Positions 8,049-16,616 are shown, counted from the first letter of the stretch. The stretch is 64,000 nt of DNA from Acidovorax soli (GCF_014207955.1 NZ_JACHLK010000001.1:898560-962559), one strand, 5' to 3'. The notes: generated by a model not told the origin, from the sequence alone. Translations and numbers: made by a program.

Positions 8049-8954
8049 CTACATGCTGGCGATGAGGTGGTCGATGAAGACCCGCACGCGCAGCGGCATG
8101 TGGCGGGTGGCGGGGTAGACGATGGAAAATGGCCGGGAGCGGCCCCCCAGCTCCTGCAGCACTTCCACCAGCCGGCCCTGGCGCAGATCGTCTTCCACGA
8201 TGAAGCGGTAGGTCTGCAGCAGCCCTGCGCCGTGGCGTGCCAGGGTGACCATGCCCAGCAGGTCGTCGGAGCAGGTGAGGCTGCCGGCGGTGGCGACATC
8301 GATGTCGCGACCCTCCTGGCAAAACACCCAGGGCACGGCCTGCCCGGTGCTGGGCAGTACGAACTGCAGGCATTCGTGGGCCGCCAGGTCCTCCAGGCGG
8401 CGCGGCACGCCCGCCGATTGCAGGTAGGCCGGCGTGGCGACGACCACCAGCTCGGCATCCAGCAGCTTCCTCGCGACGAGGCCTGAATCGGGTTGCACCC
8501 GCGCGCGCACGGCCAGGTCGAAGCCGTCGGCCGTGAAGTCCACATTGCGGTTGCTCAGCTGCACCTCGACCTGCACCTTGGGATAGCGCGCCCGGAAAGC
8601 CACCAGCGCCGGCAGCACCCGGCAGTGCCCCAGCGTGGTGGGCACGCTGATGCGCAGCTTGCCGGCAGGCTCGGCCTGCGTGCCGGTCAACTCCCGCTCG
8701 GCCTCGCTGAGGCGGTTGAGCGCCTGCCTGCATTGGTCGAAGTAGGCCAGCCCGCCATCGGTCAGGCGGATCTTGCGCGTGCTGCGCACGAAGAGCCGCA
8801 CCTGCAGGCGCTCTTCCAGGCGCGCAATGGAGCGGCTCACGGCCGCCGGGGTCAGCCCCGCCTGCTGGGCCGCGGCCGTGAAGCTCTGGGCCTCGGCCGC
8901 CAGGCAGAACAGTTCGATGCTTCCCAGCATCACATCGCCAAACTCGCGAGCCAT
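8049..8954 (-). CDS. LysR family transcriptional regulator
   Basis: 301 residues, standard LysR length. The N-terminal winged helix-turn-helix (SIELFCLAAEAQSFTAAAQQ, then LTPAAVSRSIARLEERLQVR) is followed by a two-lobed effector-binding domain starting at about residue 90. The effector cannot be read from sequence. It is divergent from a flavodoxin-like gene with 103 bp between the starts, the usual arrangement for a LysR regulator and its target. A T-N11-A dyad (8957-8971) sits immediately upstream of its start, consistent with autoregulation. Confidence 0.93.
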   Translation of the reverse strand: MAREFGDVMLGSIELFCLAAEAQSFTAAAQQAGLTPAAVSRSIARLEERLQVRLFVRSTRKIRLTDGGLAYFDQCRQALNRLSEAERELTGTQAEPAGKLRISVPTTLGHCRVLPALVAFRARYPKVQVEVQLSNRNVDFTADGFDLAVRARVQPDSGLVARKLLDAELVVVATPAYLQSAGVPRRLEDLAAHECLQFVLPSTGQAVPWVFCQEGRDIDVATAGSLTCSDDLLGMVTLARHGAGLLQTYRFIVEDDLRQGRLVEVLQELGGRSRPFSIVYPATRHMPLRVRVFIDHLIASM

Positions 8955-8956
8955 GG

Positions 8957-8971
8957 ATTACCCCATGTAAT
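8957..8971. promoter_or_regulatory. candidate LysR-type binding box
   Basis: ATTAC-CCCAT-GTAAT is a perfect 5-bp-arm palindrome containing T-N11-A, the consensus for LysR-family sites. It starts 3 bp upstream of the lysR ATG and lies in the 103-bp region shared with the divergent flavodoxin gene. Confidence 0.5.
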
Positions 8972-9057
8972 AAATGAAGTTAATGGTGGTGAGTTTATCA
9001 ATGCATGCGTATTCAATAACCTGCGGTTTCCTCTTTTTTGTGCCGACCAGGAAACCC

Positions 9058-9612
9058 ATGACCTCTCCCATCTCCATCGTTTTCCACAGCGGCTACGGCC
9101 ACACCCGCGAGGTCGCGCAGGCGGTCGCCGCGGGCAGTGGCGGTACGCTGCTCGCCATCGACGACCAAGGCGAACTCAGTCCCCAAGGGTGGGCGCAGCT
9201 CGATGCCGCGCGCGCCATCGTGTTCGGCTCGCCGACCTACATGGCCAATGTCAGCTGGCAGTTCAAGCGCTTCGTGGATGCCAGCTCCGCCGTCTGGGCC
9301 CGCCAGGGCTGGAAGGACAAGCTGGCCGCCGGCTTCACCAACAGTGCCGGGATCAACGGGGACAAGCTCACCACGCTGTACACCCTGTTCTCGCTGTCGC
9401 AGCAGCACGGCATGCTCTGGGCCGGTACGGCCATGCCGCCGAGCAATACCAAGGCCGCCGTGCGCGATGACCTGAACTACCTGGCCTCCTTTGCCGGGCT
9501 GATGACGGCCACGCCCTCCGATGCCTCGCCCGCCGACATGGTGGCCGGAGACCTGGCGACGGCCCGGGCCTTCGGCGAGCGCATTGCGCAGGTCGTGGGC
9601 CGCATCGGCTGA
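9058..9612 (+). CDS. flavodoxin-like NAD(P)H-quinone/FMN oxidoreductase (WrbA-like)
   Basis: 184 residues with a flavodoxin fold. The phosphate-binding loop is near the N-terminus (VFHSGYGHTREVAQAV), the GSPTYMANVSWQFKRF segment packs on FMN, and LAAGFTNSAGINGDK matches the WrbA/quinone reductase second FMN loop. The ATG at 9058 has AGGAAA upstream; an in-frame ATG at 8974 would add non-conserved residues overlapping the regulatory region. It is followed by a tautomerase and an NTF2-like gene and is divergent from lysR. Such clusters usually handle quinones or aromatic electrophiles, but the substrate is unknown. Confidence 0.85.
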   Translation: MTSPISIVFHSGYGHTREVAQAVAAGSGGTLLAIDDQGELSPQGWAQLDAARAIVFGSPTYMANVSWQFKRFVDASSAVWARQGWKDKLAAGFTNSAGINGDKLTTLYTLFSLSQQHGMLWAGTAMPPSNTKAAVRDDLNYLASFAGLMTATPSDASPADMVAGDLATARAFGERIAQVVGRIG

Positions 9613-9625
9613 AAGGGCGGTCCCT

Positions 9626-9829
9626 ATGCCCTATGTGAACATCCAGGTCACCCGTGAGGGGGTGACGCGCGAACAGAAGGCCGAGCTCATCGCGGGCGTC
9701 ACCGCGTTGCTGGTGCGGGTGCTGCACAAGAACCCCGCGACCACGCATGTGGTGATCGACGAGATCGACCTCGACAACTGGGGTGTGGGCGGCCTGCCTG
9801 TGGCCGAGTTCCGAAAGCGCCAGCCATGA
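9626..9829 (+). CDS. 4-oxalocrotonate tautomerase family protein
   Basis: 67 residues, the size of a 4-oxalocrotonate tautomerase subunit. After removal of Met the protein begins Pro-Tyr-Val-Asn-Ile, placing the catalytic Pro1 at the N-terminus; the following TREGVTREQKAELIAGVTAL is the typical helix. Members catalyse keto-enol tautomerisation, but many have other substrates. It lies 13 bp after the flavodoxin gene and its stop overlaps the next start by 4 nt (ATGA), so it is the middle gene of a three-gene operon. Confidence 0.88.
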   Translation: MPYVNIQVTREGVTREQKAELIAGVTALLVRVLHKNPATTHVVIDEIDLDNWGVGGLPVAEFRKRQP

Positions 9830-10215
9830 GCGCCGACGCGGATTTCGCTGGCGTCACCGCCGCTTTGCACACCTACTTCGACGGACTGCACCACAGCGAC
9901 ACGGGCCGCCTGGCGCAGGTCTTCCATCCGCTGGCCATCTATTGCTGCGCCACCGAGGGGCCACTGCTGTACCGGACCATGGCGGAGTACTTTCCCATCG
10001 TGGAGCAGCGTCCTTCGCCCGCGAGCCGCGGGCAGGGCCGGCGCGACCGCATCCTGTCCATCGAATTCGCGGGCCCGGTCACGGCCTTTGCGCGGGTCGA
10101 GTGCGCGATTGCGCCGCGCTTCTTCACCGACTTCCTGACGCTTGTGCGGACCGACGGGCGCTGGCAGATCATGAGCAAGGTGTTCCACTTCGACGTGGTG
10201 GAGCAGGGCGCCTAG
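9826..10215 (+). CDS. nuclear transport factor 2-like protein (putative lumazine-binding family)
   Basis: 129 residues with an NTF2/SnoaL-like cone fold. An N-terminal helix (DFAGVTAALHTYFDGLHHSD) is followed by GRLAQVFHPLAIYCCATEG and a C-terminal sheet ending RWQIMSKVFHFD. Proteins of this type are small enzymes or ligand-binding domains with varied roles. It overlaps the tautomerase gene by 4 nt and ends the operon. Function unknown beyond the fold. Confidence 0.78.
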   Translation: MSADADFAGVTAALHTYFDGLHHSDTGRLAQVFHPLAIYCCATEGPLLYRTMAEYFPIVEQRPSPASRGQGRRDRILSIEFAGPVTAFARVECAIAPRFFTDFLTLVRTDGRWQIMSKVFHFDVVEQGA

Positions 10216-10234
10216 GCGCCCCTGCCCCCCATGG

Positions 10235-10272
10235 AAAAAAGGCCGGCACCACCTTGCGGTGGCCCGGCCTTT
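10235..10272 (-). terminator. rho-independent terminator of the DUF4148 gene
   Basis: On the minus strand, GGCCGGGCCACC-GCAA-GGTGG-TGCCGGCC forms a strong hairpin followed by six Ts. It sits 43 bp downstream of the minus-strand DUF4148 stop and may also block the convergent flavodoxin operon. Confidence 0.85.
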
Positions 10273-10314
10273 GGCGTGGGGGCTGCGGTGCGGTCCGCAG
10301 CCTCGTCGTGCGAA

Positions 10315-10608
10315 TTACAGGGCGCCGACTTCGCCGGAAGAGATCTGGCCGGTGCGCACAGCGTCAGCCGCCTGGGCACGCACGGCAGCGCGGTCAGCGG
10401 TCGACTTGTAGGTCACCACGCGGGAACCAGCGGGTTCCAGGCTGCGCGTCTGGGCGACGGTGGCGGCTTCGGCAGCCACTTCAGCGCGGGTGCGGTTGGT
10501 TTCGAACTTGGTGGCGAATTGCGAAGCATCGGCTTCGTCGGCGTAAGCGCCGAAGGAAGCGAAAGCGGCTACAGCGGCGATGGAGAGGAAACGGGCGGTC
10601 GTGTTCAT
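10315..10608 (-). CDS. DUF4148 domain small exported protein
   Basis: 97 residues. A clear signal peptide (MNTTARFLSIAAVAAFASFG, cleavage probably after AYA, ~residue 23) is followed by an Ala/Arg-rich mature part with the DUF4148-type end TADRAAVRAQAADAVRTGQI. DUF4148 proteins are common in Burkholderiales as small periplasmic proteins of unknown function, often in many paralogues. AAAGGAC precedes the ATG and a strong terminator follows the stop, so it is a monocistronic gene. Confidence 0.85.
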   Translation of the reverse strand: MNTTARFLSIAAVAAFASFGAYADEADASQFATKFETNRTRAEVAAEAATVAQTRSLEPAGSRVVTYKSTADRAAVRAQAADAVRTGQISSGEVGAL

Positions 10609-10809
10609 GATGAAAGTCCTTTGGGTAGAAAAAGCGTCTCAAAAAAACCGGAGCGAAAACAACTTCAAACCGGGTTCGGTGAGTCGCCTTGCGGGTTCGG
10701 CTCATCGATGGGTTGAACTGTACGCCTCGTGTGTTCAGAGAAAAACTACCCAGTCACGAACTGTCTGTTCCAGTTTTGGAAATAGTCGCCCCGGGGTGGA
10801 TGGGCCCGC

Positions 10810-10831
10810 CATGCGGGTGGTAATCCGCATG
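10810..10831. promoter_or_regulatory. inverted repeat upstream of pyk
   Basis: CATGCGG-N8-CCGCATG, two perfect 7-bp arms, lies 56 bp before the pyk start and just upstream of a plausible promoter (TTCGTG near 10840, TACATA near 10864). It could be an operator for glycolytic control. The protein that would bind is not evident. Confidence 0.35.
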
Positions 10832-10887
10832 TAACTGGTTTCGTGTGAAAATTGAAATTCGATTACATAACCCGCAGAGACAAGCCC

Positions 10888-12324
10888 ATGCAAATCCGCC
10901 GCGCCACCAAGATCGTTGCCACCCTGGGTCCCGCATCGAGCGACCCGCAACTGCTGGAGGCCATGATCCGTGCAGGCGTCAATGTGGTGCGCCTGAACTT
11001 CAGCCATGGCAAGGCCCAGGACCATATCGACCGCGCCGCCACCGTGCGCGCTGCCGCCCAGCGCGCCGGGCGCGAAGTGGCCATCATGGCCGACCTGCAG
11101 GGCCCCAAGATCCGTGTCGGCAAGTTCGCCGAAGGCAAGGTGCAACTGGTGCCGGGCGAGAAGTTCGTGCTCGATGCCTCGCGCACCGAGCCGGGCGATA
11201 TCGACGGCGTGGGGCTCGACTACAAGGAATTGCCGCGCGACGTGAAGGCCGGCGACGTGCTCTTGCTCAACGACGGCCTGATCGTGCTCACCGTGGACGC
11301 CGTGCAGGGCGAGGAGGTGCACACCACGGTCAAGCTGGGCGGCGAGCTGTCCAACAACAAGGGCATCAACAAGCAGGGTGGCGGCCTCACGGCCCCCGCG
11401 CTCACGGCCAAGGACATGGAGGACATCCGCACGGCGATGAGCTTCCAGGCCGACTACGTGGCGGTGAGCTTCCCCAAGAACGCGACCGACATGGAGATGG
11501 CGCGCCAGTTGTGCAACGTGGCCGCGTCCGAGTTCCGCCACAAGCCGGGCCTGATCGCCAAGATCGAGCGCGCCGAAGCCATTCCGCACCTCGAGTCCAT
11601 CCTGCGCGTGAGCGACGGCATCATGGTCGCGCGCGGCGACCTGGCCGTGGAAGTGGGCAATGCGGCCGTGCCGGCGCTGCAAAAGAAGATGATCCGCATG
11701 GCGCGCGACCTGGACAAGGTCGTGATCACCGCCACGCAGATGATGGAGAGCATGATCACCAACCCCGTGCCCACGCGCGCCGAGGTCAGCGACGTGGCCA
11801 ATGCCGTGCTCGACGGCACCGATGCCGTGATGCTCAGCGCCGAGACGGCGGCTGGCAAGTACCCGCTGGAGACGGTGATGGAGATGGCCACCATCTGCGC
11901 CGCCGCCGAGGCCGCCGAAGACCACCCTCTCGATGCCGATTTCACGGGCCAGACCTTTGGCCGCATCGACCAGTCCATCGCCATGGGCGCGCTGTTCACG
12001 GCCCACCACCTGGGTGCCAAGGCCATCGTGGCCATGACCGACAGCGGTGCCACGGCACTGTGGATGAGCCGCCACCGCATCCACATCCCGATCTATGCGC
12101 TCACGCCCAAGGTGGCCACGCAGCGCAAGATGGCCATGTACCGCAATGTGCGCCCGCTGCTCATGGACACCAGCGCCGACCGCGACACGGCGCTGGAGCA
12201 GGCCGAAGGCCACCTCAAGACCCGCAACATCGTGCAGACGGGCGATGTCTATGCCATCACCTGCGGCGAACCCATGGGCGCACCGGGCGGCACCAACATG
12301 CTCAAGATCTGCCGGGCGGGCTGA
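10888..12324 (+). CDS. pyk: pyruvate kinase
   Basis: 478 residues, normal for pyruvate kinase. The enzyme converts phosphoenolpyruvate and ADP to pyruvate and ATP in the last step of glycolysis. Signatures seen: RRATKIVATLGPASSD at the N-terminus, MADLQGPKIRVGKF, the catalytic-Lys/Mg block GLIAKIERAEAIPHLESIL with MVARGDLAVEVG, TATQMMESMITNPVPTRAEV and the C-terminal allosteric domain. The ATG at 10888 fits family starts; an in-frame ATG at 10852 would add a non-conserved 12-residue tail. It is convergent with the PAP2 gene, with only 15 bp between stops. Confidence 0.96.
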   Translation: MQIRRATKIVATLGPASSDPQLLEAMIRAGVNVVRLNFSHGKAQDHIDRAATVRAAAQRAGREVAIMADLQGPKIRVGKFAEGKVQLVPGEKFVLDASRTEPGDIDGVGLDYKELPRDVKAGDVLLLNDGLIVLTVDAVQGEEVHTTVKLGGELSNNKGINKQGGGLTAPALTAKDMEDIRTAMSFQADYVAVSFPKNATDMEMARQLCNVAASEFRHKPGLIAKIERAEAIPHLESILRVSDGIMVARGDLAVEVGNAAVPALQKKMIRMARDLDKVVITATQMMESMITNPVPTRAEVSDVANAVLDGTDAVMLSAETAAGKYPLETVMEMATICAAAEAAEDHPLDADFTGQTFGRIDQSIAMGALFTAHHLGAKAIVAMTDSGATALWMSRHRIHIPIYALTPKVATQRKMAMYRNVRPLLMDTSADRDTALEQAEGHLKTRNIVQTGDVYAITCGEPMGAPGGTNMLKICRAG

Positions 12325-12339
12325 TCGCCCGCTGCGCCT

Positions 12340-13083
12340 TCAGGGCGCCACCGGGGCGACGGCTCCGGTGCGCACGGCCATGCGCCTGCGCAGCAGGCGT
12401 GCGGCCAGGTCGCAGGCCCAGGCCGTCGTCCAGCACAGCCAGCCCGACCACAGGGTGTGGCTCATGAAGTGCGCGCCCCGCGCCTGCTGGGCCAGGCCCA
12501 GCAGCAGCCCGGCCAGCAGCGATGCGGCCAGGCAGAGCCGGGCAGCCCGTGGCTGCGCGCGCCGCAGCGCGAACCAGCCGCCGATGAAGGCGAAGCCTGC
12601 CGAGGCATGGCCGGCCGGGAAGCAGCGGCCGCTGCCCCCGTCGGCCAGGCCCCAGGCCCAATGCGAGGCGTAGCGCGCCACGCCGCCGAACTCGGCCATG
12701 TCCCAGGGGCAACTGGTGCTGCTCAGGTTCTTGGCGATGCCCACCACGGCGAGCGACAGCAGCGCGCTCACCACCCACTGCAGGCGCTCGCCCGTGTCCA
12801 GGCGGCGCAGCGGGCCCATGGGCCACCACACGCCCAGCGCCAGCAGCAGCACCAGCAGCCAGCCCGCGCGCCGCGCGCCCTCGTGCGCCACATGCACGAA
12901 GAACCACTGGTCGCGCAACGGAAATCCCGAGGCGCTCCCGAAGGCACGGGCCAGCAGCCGGTCCTGTCCCAGAAAGTCCCACAGCACCAGCAGGGCCAGC
13001 GCGGCCAGGGTCCATGCCGCGATGCGGCGTTGTTCGGGTGGCAGGCGGTGGTGGGAGGCAGGGGGGGAGGACGGCAGGCGCAT
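12340..13083 (-). CDS. PAP2 family membrane phosphatase
   Basis: 247 residues with about six hydrophobic helices. The three PAP2 phosphatase motifs are recognisable but slightly variant: KNLSSTSCPWD, CFPAGHASAGF (PAGH in place of PSGH) and RGAHFMSHTLWSGW (Arg and His of motif 3). PAP2 enzymes remove phosphate from lipid substrates such as undecaprenyl diphosphate, phosphatidate or lipid A on the periplasmic face. The gene is divergent from a two-component regulator, and a CTTAA direct repeat lies between them. The substrate is not deducible; regulation by the neighbouring system, and thus an envelope-modification role, is inference. Confidence 0.88.
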   Translation of the reverse strand: MRLPSSPPASHHRLPPEQRRIAAWTLAALALLVLWDFLGQDRLLARAFGSASGFPLRDQWFFVHVAHEGARRAGWLLVLLLALGVWWPMGPLRRLDTGERLQWVVSALLSLAVVGIAKNLSSTSCPWDMAEFGGVARYASHWAWGLADGGSGRCFPAGHASAGFAFIGGWFALRRAQPRAARLCLAASLLAGLLLGLAQQARGAHFMSHTLWSGWLCWTTAWACDLAARLLRRRMAVRTGAVAPVAP

Positions 13084-13105
13084 GGGGCGACGATAGAAAG
13101 CCGCT

Positions 13106-13121
13106 CTTAACGCCGCCTTAA
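13106..13121. promoter_or_regulatory. CTTAA direct repeat, candidate response-regulator box
   Basis: CTTAA-CGCCGC-CTTAA is a perfect 5-bp direct repeat with an 11-bp period, one helical turn, in the 91-bp region between the PAP2 gene and the response-regulator gene. OmpR-family regulators bind such tandem sites; the PmrA box is CTTAA-N5-CTTAA. It lies 23 bp before the PAP2 start and 53 bp before the regulator start. Confidence 0.5.
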
Positions 13122-13174
13122 ACCCCTGCCGGCCCCTGGCGGCGTGTCGGGCGCAGGACTGCCACAATGCCTCC

Positions 13175-13882
13175 ATGCGAATCCTTGTGGTGGAAGACGA
13201 CGCCGGCATTGCCAGCGGCCTGCGGACCAACCTGCAGCAGCGCGGCTATGCCGTCGACGTGTGCGACGGCGTGGCGGGCGCCTGGGCGGCCCTGCGTGCC
13301 GAGCGCTTCGATGCCGTGCTGCTGGACCTGGGGCTGCGCGATGGCGATGGCAGCGAAGTGCTGCGCCGCCTGCGCGCCAGCCCGGCTGCAACGGCCGGGG
13401 CACAGGCCGCGGCGGCGCTGCCCGACCCGGCCACGCCGGTGCTCATCCTCACGGCGCGCGACCATGTCACCGAGCGCATCGCCGGGCTGGACCAAGGGGC
13501 CGACGACTACCTGGTCAAGCCCTTCAACGTCGATGAGCTGGAGGCACGGCTGCGTGCCATGCTGCGCCGTGCCACCGGGCGGGCCACGCCCACGCTGCGC
13601 CATGCCGACATCGAACTCGATCCCGGTGCCCGCACCGTGCACCAGGGCGGCCAGGCGGTGGACATGTCGCCGCGCGAGTTCTCGGTGCTGTGGGTGCTGA
13701 TGGACGCGCGTGGCCGCGTGCTCTCGCGCCAGCAGATCGAAGAGCGCCTGTACAGCTGGGACGTGGCCATCGAGAGCAATGCCATCGAGGTCTACATCCA
13801 CCACCTGCGGCGCAAGCTGGGCAGTGCCTGCATCCAGACCATGCGCGGCGTGGGCTATTTCATGCCGCAGGAGAAGCCCTGA
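13175..13882 (+). CDS. OmpR-family response regulator
   Basis: 235 residues. The receiver domain has the acidic pair Asp8/Asp9, phospho-acceptor Asp51 (DAVLLDLGLRDGDG) and Lys115 (DDYLVKPFN). The spacing from Asp51 to Lys115 is ~13 residues longer than in PhoB-type receivers, owing to an Ala-rich insertion at ~69-84. The C-terminal winged-helix domain (VDMSPREFSVLWVLM through RRKLGSACIQTMRGVGYFM) is typical of OmpR/PhoB proteins. CACAAT ends 6 nt before the ATG and there is no Shine-Dalgarno, so the transcript may be leaderless. The stop overlaps the kinase start by one base. Confidence 0.94.
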   Translation: MRILVVEDDAGIASGLRTNLQQRGYAVDVCDGVAGAWAALRAERFDAVLLDLGLRDGDGSEVLRRLRASPAATAGAQAAAALPDPATPVLILTARDHVTERIAGLDQGADDYLVKPFNVDELEARLRAMLRRATGRATPTLRHADIELDPGARTVHQGGQAVDMSPREFSVLWVLMDARGRVLSRQQIEERLYSWDVAIESNAIEVYIHHLRRKLGSACIQTMRGVGYFMPQEKP

Positions 13883-15264
13883 TGATGAAGGCCTGGGGCC
13901 GGCGCCTGCTGCGGGTGGCCGGCGGCGCCTCGCTCACGCGCCAGTTGCTGCTGTGGTCGCTCGGGGCCCTGGTCCTGGTCTGGGCCAGCTTTGTCTACCT
14001 GGGCTACCAGACCGGCATCCATGAGGCCGACGAACTCACCGATGGCCACCTGGCCAGCGTGGCCGCGCTGCTGCTCAACCTGCGCGCCTCGGAGTCGGTG
14101 GCAGTGGAGAACACCACCCCGCGCGCGGCAATGCCCTGGCTCAAGGCGCACGACTACCAGCAGTCGCTGAGCGTGGTGCAGTGGGATGCCCAGGGCCGCC
14201 TGCTGGCGCACACGGGCAGCGCGCCGCTGCCGGCCTTCAGTGCCGCCGAGGGTTTTTCCAACCTGACCCTGGGCCCCCATGCCGTGGTGTGGCGCAGCTT
14301 TTCCCAATGGTCGGCTGACCGCGACCGCAAGGTGGTCGTGCTGCTGGAGCTCAATGAGCGCGACGATCTGGCCGAGGACATTGCCGAGCAGATGGTCGAA
14401 CCCGGCCTGTGGCTGCTGCCCGTCGTGGCCCTGGCACTGGGCCTGGCGCTGTGGCGGGGCCTGCGCCCCCTGTACGAACTGTCGCGCGATGTGGCGGCGA
14501 TTGATCCGGTCAGCGCCGAGCGCTTGAGCGCCCGCCGCGCCTGGAGCGAGTTCGAATCGGTGGTGGCATCGATCAACACCCTGCTGGAACGCCAGCAGGC
14601 CGCCATGGCACGCGAGCGCCGCCTGGCCAACGAAGTCGCGCACGAGCTGCGCACGCCCCTGTCTTCGATCGCCCTGCAGGCCAGCGCGCTCGACAAGGGG
14701 CTGGACGCCGAGGCCCAGGCCCTGGCGGTGGCGCGCATCGGCCAGGACGCGCTGCGCGCCGGCCATGTGCTCAACCAGTTGCTGGCCCTGGCGCGTGCCA
14801 GCCGGGCCGAGCTGCACGAGGCCAAGGCGCCGCTGGACCTGGCGGCCATCGGCCGGGCGGTCTGCGCCGACTATGCCCAGGCCGCCTGGCAACGCGGCGA
14901 CGAGATCGCGCTGGCCGGGCCCGAGCAGATGGCCATGGCGGGCCATGCCGTGCTGCTGGACCTGGCGCTGCGCAACCTGCTGGAAAACGCCCTCAAGCAC
15001 ACTTCGCAAGGCACGCACATCGCCGTGCAGATGGGATGGGCCGACGGTGGTGCGGCCTGGCTGCAGGTCTGCGACGACGGCGGGCGCGATGCGGGTGGCA
15101 ACGCCCCGCCGGCACCGGTGGACAGCCTGCACCTGGGGCATGAAATCGTGCGCCGCGTGGCCGAAGCCCATGGCGGCCGTTTCGGGGCGGCGGCGGCCCC
15201 CGCGCCGTTTACCACCTGCTACCGGCTGGAATTTCCTGCAACCCCCTTGGCGGCGGCCGGGTAA
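13882..15264 (+). CDS. sensor histidine kinase
   Basis: 460 residues. Two membrane helices (~21-42 and ~174-193) flank a periplasmic sensor domain of about 130 residues. A HAMP-like linker is followed by the DHp helix with phospho-acceptor His254 ([17 protein letters not shown]) and a HATPase domain. The N box is normal ([12 protein letters not shown]), but the G1 box reads [10 protein letters not shown] and the G2 box HLGHEIV, in place of the usual DxGxG and GLGLxIV. A deletion seems to have shortened the ATP lid. It is co-transcribed with the regulator (1-nt overlap). The signal is unknown. Confidence 0.93.
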   Translation: MMKAWGRRLLRVAGGASLTRQLLLWSLGALVLVWASFVYLGYQTGIHEADELTDGHLASVAALLLNLRASESVAVENTTPRAAMPWLKAHDYQQSLSVVQWDAQGRLLAHTGSAPLPAFSAAEGFSNLTLGPHAVVWRSFSQWSADRDRKVVVLLELNERDDLAEDIAEQMVEPGLWLLPVVALALGLALWRGLRPLYELSRDVAAIDPVSAERLSARRAWSEFESVVASINTLLERQQAAMARERRLANEVAHELRTPLSSIALQASALDKGLDAEAQALAVARIGQDALRAGHVLNQLLALARASRAELHEAKAPLDLAAIGRAVCADYAQAAWQRGDEIALAGPEQMAMAGHAVLLDLALRNLLENALKHTSQGTHIAVQMGWADGGAAWLQVCDDGGRDAGGNAPPAPVDSLHLGHEIVRRVAEAHGGRFGAAAAPAPFTTCYRLEFPATPLAAAG

Positions 15265-15289
15265 AATCACGGGTTACCAAGCGGTTACC
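15262..15289 (+). promoter_or_regulatory. putative -10 and tandem GGTTACC repeats upstream of fba
   Basis: TAAAAT (15262-15267) resembles a -10 hexamer, although no good -35 lies upstream. Just downstream, GGTTACC occurs twice (15272-15278 and 15283-15289) with an 11-bp period. The position around the likely transcription start suggests a repressor site or a 5' UTR element. Confidence 0.35.
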
Positions 15290-15353
15290 GACCGCGCTGC
15301 GCCTGCCTGCGGGCGCCCGGCACCCCATCAACCCCTGTACGGACCTCACGACC

Positions 15354-16418
15354 ATGCCCCTCGTCTCGATGCGCGAACTGCTCGACCACGCCGCAGCCAA
15401 CAGCTACGGCATCCCTGCCTTCAACGTCAACAACCTGGAACAGGTCCAGGCCGTGATGGCGGCTGCCGACGAGGTGGGCGCACCAGTGATCCTGCAGGCC
15501 AGCGCCGGCGCGCGCAAGTACGCTGGCGAGCCCTTCATCAAGCACCTGATCCAGGCCGCCGTCGAGGCCTTCCCCCACATCCCGCTGGTGATGCACCAGG
15601 ACCACGGCACTTCGCCCAAGGTCTGCTCGGGCGCCATCGACCTGGGCTTCGGCTCGGTGATGATGGACGGCTCGCTGATGGAAGACGGCAAGACCCCCGC
15701 CTCCTTCGAGTACAACGTGGACGTGACGCGCAAGGTCGTGGAAATGGCGCACAAGGTCGGCGTCACCGTGGAGGGTGAGCTCGGCTGCCTGGGCAACCTG
15801 GAAACCGGTGAAGCCGGCGAGGAAGATGGCATCGGCGCAGAAGGCAAGCTGGACCACAGCCAGATGCTGACCGACCCCGAAGAGGCCGCCGTGTTCGTCA
15901 AGGCAACCCAGCTCGACGCCCTGGCCATCGCCATCGGCACCAGCCATGGCGCCTACAAGTTCAGCCGCAAGCCCACGGGCGACATCCTGGCGATCAGCCG
16001 CGTCAAGGAAATCCACCAGCGCATCCCCAACACCCATCTGGTGATGCACGGTTCCTCCTCGGTGCCGGCCGAACTGCTGGCCATCATCAACCAGTACGGC
16101 GGCAAGATGAAGGAAACCTACGGCGTGCCCGTCGAGGAGATCCAGGAAGCCATCAAGTACGGCGTGCGCAAGATCAACATCGACACCGACATCCGCCTGG
16201 CCATGACCGGTGCGGTGCGCAAGTTCCTGGCCGAGAACCCCGACAAGTTCGACGCGCGCGAATGGCTCAAGCCCGCGCGCGAAGCCGCCAAGCAGGTCTG
16301 CAAGGCCCGCTACCTGGAATTCGGCTGCGAAGGCCAGGGCAGCAAGATCAAGGGCCTGAGCCTCAAGGACGTGGCCCAGCAATACGCCGCAGGCACGCTC
16401 GCACAAGTCGTTCACTGA
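15354..16418 (+). CDS. fba: class II fructose-bisphosphate aldolase
   Basis: 354 residues, matching the longer class II (CbbA/FbaA) aldolases of betaproteobacteria. The enzyme cleaves fructose-1,6-bisphosphate reversibly in glycolysis, gluconeogenesis and the Calvin cycle, using zinc. Visible are [18 protein letters not shown] at the N-terminus, the metal-binding [29 protein letters not shown], the [15 protein letters not shown] loop, [12 protein letters not shown] and [19 protein letters not shown]. Together with pyk and tkt it makes this a central-carbon neighbourhood. A strong terminator follows, so it is monocistronic. Confidence 0.96.
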   Translation: MPLVSMRELLDHAAANSYGIPAFNVNNLEQVQAVMAAADEVGAPVILQASAGARKYAGEPFIKHLIQAAVEAFPHIPLVMHQDHGTSPKVCSGAIDLGFGSVMMDGSLMEDGKTPASFEYNVDVTRKVVEMAHKVGVTVEGELGCLGNLETGEAGEEDGIGAEGKLDHSQMLTDPEEAAVFVKATQLDALAIAIGTSHGAYKFSRKPTGDILAISRVKEIHQRIPNTHLVMHGSSSVPAELLAIINQYGGKMKETYGVPVEEIQEAIKYGVRKINIDTDIRLAMTGAVRKFLAENPDKFDAREWLKPAREAAKQVCKARYLEFGCEGQGSKIKGLSLKDVAQQYAAGTLAQVVH

Positions 16419-16436
16419 GCAAGCGCCCCTCCCGCC

Positions 16437-16472
16437 AAAAGCCCGCCAGCCTTGCGCTGGCGGGCTTTTTTT
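16437..16472 (+). terminator. rho-independent terminator after fba
   Basis: A perfect 10-bp stem, GCCCGCCAGC with GCTGGCGGGC around a CTTGC loop, is followed by seven Ts and preceded by four As. It separates fba from the pnt operon. Confidence 0.92.
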
Positions 16473-16616
16473 GCGCCCGAAGTGTCTCCTTTGCGATGGG
16501 GAGCTGCCTCTACATCAGGCGAAAGCGACAGCCATCAAAGTTTCTTCATGTAAGCTCGCGGTCAGCAAGTAAGTAATTTCACTGACCTTACAACCGACCT
16601 TGAGCAAGGAGACGAC

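Noticed and set aside
12309..12331. Hairpin GCGGGC-TGAT-CGCCCGC between pyk and the PAP2 gene as a terminator
   Set aside because: No T-tract on either side and it overlaps the pyk stop codon; it may help termination but cannot be called.
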